Source of the DNA: an uncultured Ignavibacteriota bacterium
GTDB lineage: Bacteria; Bacteroidota; Ignavibacteria; Tepidaquicellales; Tepidaquicellaceae
Reading direction: 5' to 3'
Length of the DNA stretch: 28,249 nt
NCBI GenBank assembly: GCA_937983305.1
Contig: CALKAJ010000134.1
Span: 1 to 28,249, forward strand
Notes under the pieces: generated by a model
Database searches by the model: none
What the model saw: only the letters and a program-made list of their open reading frames with translations
Told to the model about the DNA's origin: nothing
Shown: one piece after another, positions 25,392 to 28,249 of the stretch
Layout: every line of letters starts with the position of its first letter
Position numbering within the stretch: position 1 is the stretch's first letter
Made by a program: the position numbers and the translations under genes

Positions 25392-26313
25392 TATTTTTAA
25401 ATGCTTCTTTCAACTCTTCACTGTCATATACTTCCTGCTCGGTTATAACTTTCGTTATAAACTTATTAGGCACGCCTTCATAATAAAAGTTTTCAGGTGT
25501 TATACCCGTTTCAGGTTCAACGCTCCAGATTTCAGTCGAGGATTTTCTTTTCTCCGGCTCTATGTTTCTGTCAAATGCAAATTTTCTGCTGTCTGTAAGT
25601 ATATAAAAAGGTATTTCCATATGAAGACAGGAATGTGCAAGAGTTTCGGTTCCAACTTTGTTTATAAAATAATCCGGAAACAAACAGTCGCATCCGACTA
25701 TTGCCATATCAGCTTTTGCCGCATACTTTGAAACCGCCGAATCAACTATAAATGTTACCTTATATCCGAGGTTTGAAATATACTGTGCCTGAAGTCTTCC
25801 CTCCATCTTAGGGCGGGCTTCCGTCTGAATAATGCTAACCTTTATTTTTTTTGTTTTAAGATAATCGAATAATGTTTCAACAGTGTGACTGTGACTGTGA
25901 AGCAAAATTGTTTTACCGTCGAAATCTATATTCTTAATTGCAAGCTCGGCAATTTTTTTATTTACGTCTTTCCACTTTTCGGAATATTCTTTTATAAATC
26001 CAAGAATATTTTTTCTCAGTAATTCAGCATCTTTAAGCGTGTTAATATTTTCCACAAACGGGTGTAGAAATATTTCAAACGATGATGAAAAATGAATTAA
26101 AGCCGAAAATTGATTGTGAACAGAGCGCAAACTATTAACCGCTCTCCTTATTATTTCAAGAAGTTTTTTAGCGCTTAATCCCGTGTTCTGGCTAAGCAAT
26201 AGTTTTAAACTGTTTACAGTATTGTTTAAAACCTCCTGCGAGCCGGAAGAGCGGTCGGAACGAATTCTTACAACTGTTGATTTAAATTGTTCTATTGGGT
26301 TTTGTGTGTTCAT
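25369..26313 (-). CDS. eIF-2B / MtnA / ribose-1,5-bisphosphate isomerase-like protein
   Basis: This 314-residue protein belongs to the eIF-2B alpha/beta/delta-related fold family. That family includes MtnA (methylthioribose-1-phosphate isomerase) and archaeal ribose-1,5-bisphosphate isomerase. The helical N-terminal part runs to about residue 125. The Rossmann-like part has LLHSHSHTVETLF, TEARPKMEGRLQAQYI (164-179), VGCDCLFPDYFINKVGT (206-222) and PFYILTDSRKF. The catalytic Asp position of the isomerases is filled (Cys-Asp in GCD, 207-209). Which sugar phosphate it uses, if any, cannot be told. It is the first gene of the operon with amrS and MEMO-AMMECR1, overlapping the next gene by 23 bases, which suggests a pathway partner. 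Confidence 0.88.
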   Translation of the reverse strand: MNTQNPIEQFKSTVVRIRSDRSSGSQEVLNNTVNSLKLLLSQNTGLSAKKLLEIIRRAVNSLRSVHNQFSALIHFSSSFEIFLHPFVENINTLKDAELLRKNILGFIKEYSEKWKDVNKKIAELAIKNIDFDGKTILLHSHSHTVETLFDYLKTKKIKVSIIQTEARPKMEGRLQAQYISNLGYKVTFIVDSAVSKYAAKADMAIVGCDCLFPDYFINKVGTETLAHSCLHMEIPFYILTDSRKFAFDRNIEPEKRKSSTEIWSVEPETGITPENFYYEGVPNKFITKVITEQEVYDSEELKEAFKNNEYKAFT

Positions 26314-26418
26314 ATCGAAAAATAACTCTTAAAATATTTTAAAAACAGTCATCTTTCTCTTTATTGTTTTAATTAAAAAAATAATACATATTAAGGAGAA
26401 TAAATAAATATAAACCTA

Positions 26419-27090
26419 TTGGGAATATTAATATCATCGGCGATTATAATAACGTGGGGAAGCCATCTTTTTTATTGTATAAAATTTATTGAGCCTGATT
26501 TTTTAAATCCAATATTCTATTTACATATTTTATTTCAGGGATATTTATTTACCGGATTATTTATAACCTCACACGATGCAATGCACGGAATAGTTTCCGG
26601 TAATACAATAATAAACAATAATATTGGAAGACTGTCGGCTTTTTTATTTGCCGGCTTTTCATACTCTAAATTAATTAAAAACCACAGATTACATCACAAA
26701 TATCCGTGTACAGAGAAAGACCCTGATTACTGTATGAAATCGCAGAATTTCTTTATCTGGATAGCCCGTTTTTTTTCCGGATATGTAACATTATGGCAGA
26801 TAATAACCGTTGGAATTATCTTCAATTTATTGAGTCTGATAAACGGAGAGAGCAGGGTTTGGTTTTATTATGTTATTCCGTCATTTCTGGGAACATTCCA
26901 ATTATTTTATTTCGGCACATATAAGCCGCACAAAAAACCTCACACGGAAAATATGAAACCTCACAACGCAAGGACATTGGCGAAAAACCATATACTCGCA
27001 ATGATAACCTGTTATTTTTTCGGATATCATTACGAGCATCATTCACATCCTAACGTCGAGTGGTGGCGGCTTTATAAAACAAAAATTTAA
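26419..27090 (+). CDS. crtW: Beta-carotene ketolase CrtW-like membrane protein
   Basis: CrtW is a di-iron membrane oxygenase that adds the 4-keto group to carotenoids. The His clusters of the family are present: HDAMH (52-56), HRLHH (89-93) and HYEHH (204-208). FGTYKPHK and PNVEWWRL near the C-terminus are characteristic of CrtW rather than ordinary fatty acid desaturases. Four membrane segments are visible (about 3-22, 31-50, 70-80 and 120-165, in hydrophobic blocks). The frame has no ATG before the first segment: TTG 26419 is used, and a TAA stands at 26401-26403. AAGGAG at 26393-26398 is 20 bases from this TTG, farther than usual, so the true start is uncertain. Its TAA overlaps the stop of the convergent GPx gene by 4 bases. 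Confidence 0.88.
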   Translation: MGILISSAIIITWGSHLFYCIKFIEPDFLNPIFYLHILFQGYLFTGLFITSHDAMHGIVSGNTIINNNIGRLSAFLFAGFSYSKLIKNHRLHHKYPCTEKDPDYCMKSQNFFIWIARFFSGYVTLWQIITVGIIFNLLSLINGESRVWFYYVIPSFLGTFQLFYFGTYKPHKKPHTENMKPHNARTLAKNHILAMITCYFFGYHYEHHSHPNVEWWRLYKTKI

Positions 27091-27692
27091 TCGGTTTTTT
27101 TAAGCTCGGAATTAATTAGCGATACTATCTGCTCGTCATCCGGCTTAACCTTGCTTTTAAATCTTCCTACTACATTACCGTTTTTATCAATCACGAATTT
27201 CTCAAAATTCCACGAGATATCACCGGCGGGTTCATAATTAATTAGCTTTGTGTATAAAGGATTTTTCTCATCACCGAGAACTTTTATTTTATCAAATAAA
27301 GTAAAAGTAATATTATAATTTGATGAACAGAACTCTTTTATTTCTTCATTTGTACCCGGTTCCTGCCCTCCAAAGTCATTACAGGGAAACGCAAGAATTT
27401 CAAAACCTTCATTTTTGTATTTGTTGTAAATCTCTTCGAGTTCTTTGTATTGCTTTGTATATCCGCATTTTGACGCAACATTAACAATGAGCAAAACTTT
27501 TCCGCTGTATTCCTTCAAAGATACAGTTTTACCGTCTAATGTGTTTACCGATAAATCGTGTATGTTAATTGTGTTGTTCACGATATTTTCATCCGGATTA
27601 TTTTCATTTACTTTTACCTGAGCTTTTCCGCAATTAAAACTTAAAACAACTGCGGCAAATAAAAATATTTTTAAAAATGAACTTGATTTCAT
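27087..27692 (-). CDS. Glutathione peroxidase family lipoprotein
   Basis: This is a thiol peroxidase of the GPx family. It carries catalytic Cys76 (NVASKCGYTKQY), Gln110 (FPCNDFGGQEPGT) and the Trp161-Asn162 pair (DISWNFEKFVID). Cysteine replaces the selenocysteine of animal enzymes; bacterial members of this type usually use thioredoxin-like reductants. Residues 1-21 are a lipoprotein signal with lipobox LSFN-C (Cys21), so the enzyme is likely anchored in the membrane facing the periplasm. I chose ATG 27692 (MKSSSFLKIFLFAAV). An upstream ATG at 27734 would add 14 residues ahead of the signal peptide. The start lies 69 bases from the divergent SRPBCC gene. Confidence 0.92.
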   Translation of the reverse strand: MKSSSFLKIFLFAAVVLSFNCGKAQVKVNENNPDENIVNNTINIHDLSVNTLDGKTVSLKEYSGKVLLIVNVASKCGYTKQYKELEEIYNKYKNEGFEILAFPCNDFGGQEPGTNEEIKEFCSSNYNITFTLFDKIKVLGDEKNPLYTKLINYEPAGDISWNFEKFVIDKNGNVVGRFKSKVKPDDEQIVSLINSELKKTD

Positions 27693-27761
27693 ATAATTTT
27701 GTAATTTAATTTGTATATATATCTTCAAACACAAAAATTAAAAAATTAATTCAAAGCAAAA

Positions 27762-28206
27762 ATGAGTCTGCACACACTTAAAGTAGTTCAGAAACTTCCT
27801 GTCTCCGTTAACCGGGCGTGGGATTTTATCTCCTCCCCTGCGAACCTGCAGGAAATAACACCGTCAAACCTTGGTTTTAAAATAACAACAGGAATTAACG
27901 ACCCGCTTGAGAATCCATACACCCCAAGTATGTATCAGGGAATAGTAATCGGTTATACGGTAAAACCCATACTCGGCATTCCCATTAAATGGGTAACAGA
28001 AATTACACACATAGAAAAACCATATTTTTTTGTTGACGAACAGCGATTCGGACCTTATAAATTCTGGCATCACAAGCATTTTCTCAAAGAGATTGAAAAC
28101 GGAGTAGAGATGACGGATGTAGTTCATTATATGCTTCCCTTTGGTTTTATCGGCGATATTATTAATACGTTGTTTGTTAAGAATGAATTAAAAAAAATAT
28201 TTGATT
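27762..28206 (+). CDS. SRPBCC (START-like) family protein, truncated by the contig end
   Basis: About 148 residues of a START/Bet v1-like ligand-binding domain are present: SLHTLKVVQKLPVSVNRAWDFISSPANLQEITP at the start, then IPIKWVTEITHIEKPYFF and VHYMLPFGFIGDI. Relatives are often annotated as cell-division inhibitor-like or ligand-binding SRPBCC proteins. The true function is not known. The apparent stop TAG at 28206-28208 is not genomic: its last two bases are the first two bases of the adapter. In relatives the frame goes on past LKKIFD, often as YR. The gene is divergent from the GPx lipoprotein. Confidence 0.85.
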
Positions 28207-28249
28207 AGATCGGAAGAGCACACGTCTGAACTCCAGTCACGAATCACCA
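28207..28249. other. Illumina adapter read-through (not genomic)
   Basis: From AGATCGGAAGAGC at 28207 onward the sequence equals the TruSeq read-1 adapter through CTCCAGTCAC at 28240. Eight bases, GAATCACC, follow, which fit an index, and then an A, the first base of the next adapter part. The last 43 bases should be trimmed. Confidence 0.98.

Noticed and set aside
1..28249. Mobile elements, integrase, prophage, toxin-antitoxin, defence island, tRNA or rRNA genes
   Set aside because: I looked for them on both strands and saw none; the content is chromosomal housekeeping and metabolic genes with uniform composition.

Overview
The window is about 28 kb of low-GC, gene-dense bacterial chromosome. 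It looks like a contig from a draft or metagenome assembly, because it ends inside an Illumina adapter. Several traits point to the FCB group (Bacteroidota, Ignavibacteriota or Chlorobiota-like). Shine-Dalgarno sites are scarce. At least two upstream regions carry the TAnnTTTG -7 element typical of that group. A fused E1 alpha/beta 2-oxoacid dehydrogenase, a CrtW-type carotenoid ketolase, a methylmalonyl-CoA epimerase and BNR-type secreted propellers are also present. The exact lineage is inference; no rRNA or tRNA gene is visible.

Layout. 1-1033 (-): 5' part of an unrecognised gene that runs off the left edge. 1153-5377 (+): tex and mnmG, separated by two parS-like palindromes. 5378-9826 (-): a frameshifted lipoprotein gene, recN and dnaA. 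9827-10258: a gene-free, AT-rich interval with repeated TTATTAACA 9-mers, my candidate oriC. 10268-17976 (+): a long co-directional run holding an acidic coiled-coil protein, mannose-1-phosphate guanylyltransferase, methylmalonyl-CoA epimerase, uvrC, a nitrilase-family amidohydrolase, a small secreted protein, a YKSDAD-repeat protein of the DUF6150/septoil-knot type, and a YqiA-like esterase interrupted by an in-frame TAA. 17997-18413 (-): a single-domain globin. 18681-23001 (+): fused E1 dehydrogenase and a secreted BNR propeller, followed by an unexplained structured element and a terminator. 23168-26313 (-): an overlapping three-gene operon encoding an eIF-2B-like protein, the AmmeMemoRadiSam radical SAM enzyme, and a MEMO-AMMECR1 fusion. 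26419-28208: crtW, a glutathione peroxidase lipoprotein (-), and an SRPBCC gene whose stop codon is made by adapter sequence.

How it fits together. dnaA, the 9-mer array beside it, the switch of gene direction across that array, recN, mnmG (gidA) and parS-like palindromes together suggest the chromosomal origin neighbourhood. The rest is mostly housekeeping (DNA repair, tRNA modification, propionate and branched-chain metabolism). The least understood parts are the AmmeMemoRadiSam operon with its eIF-2B partner, the YKSDAD-repeat protein, the large acidic protein next to the origin, and the structured RNA candidate at 23011-23077. I found no transposase, integrase, CRISPR array or phage gene.
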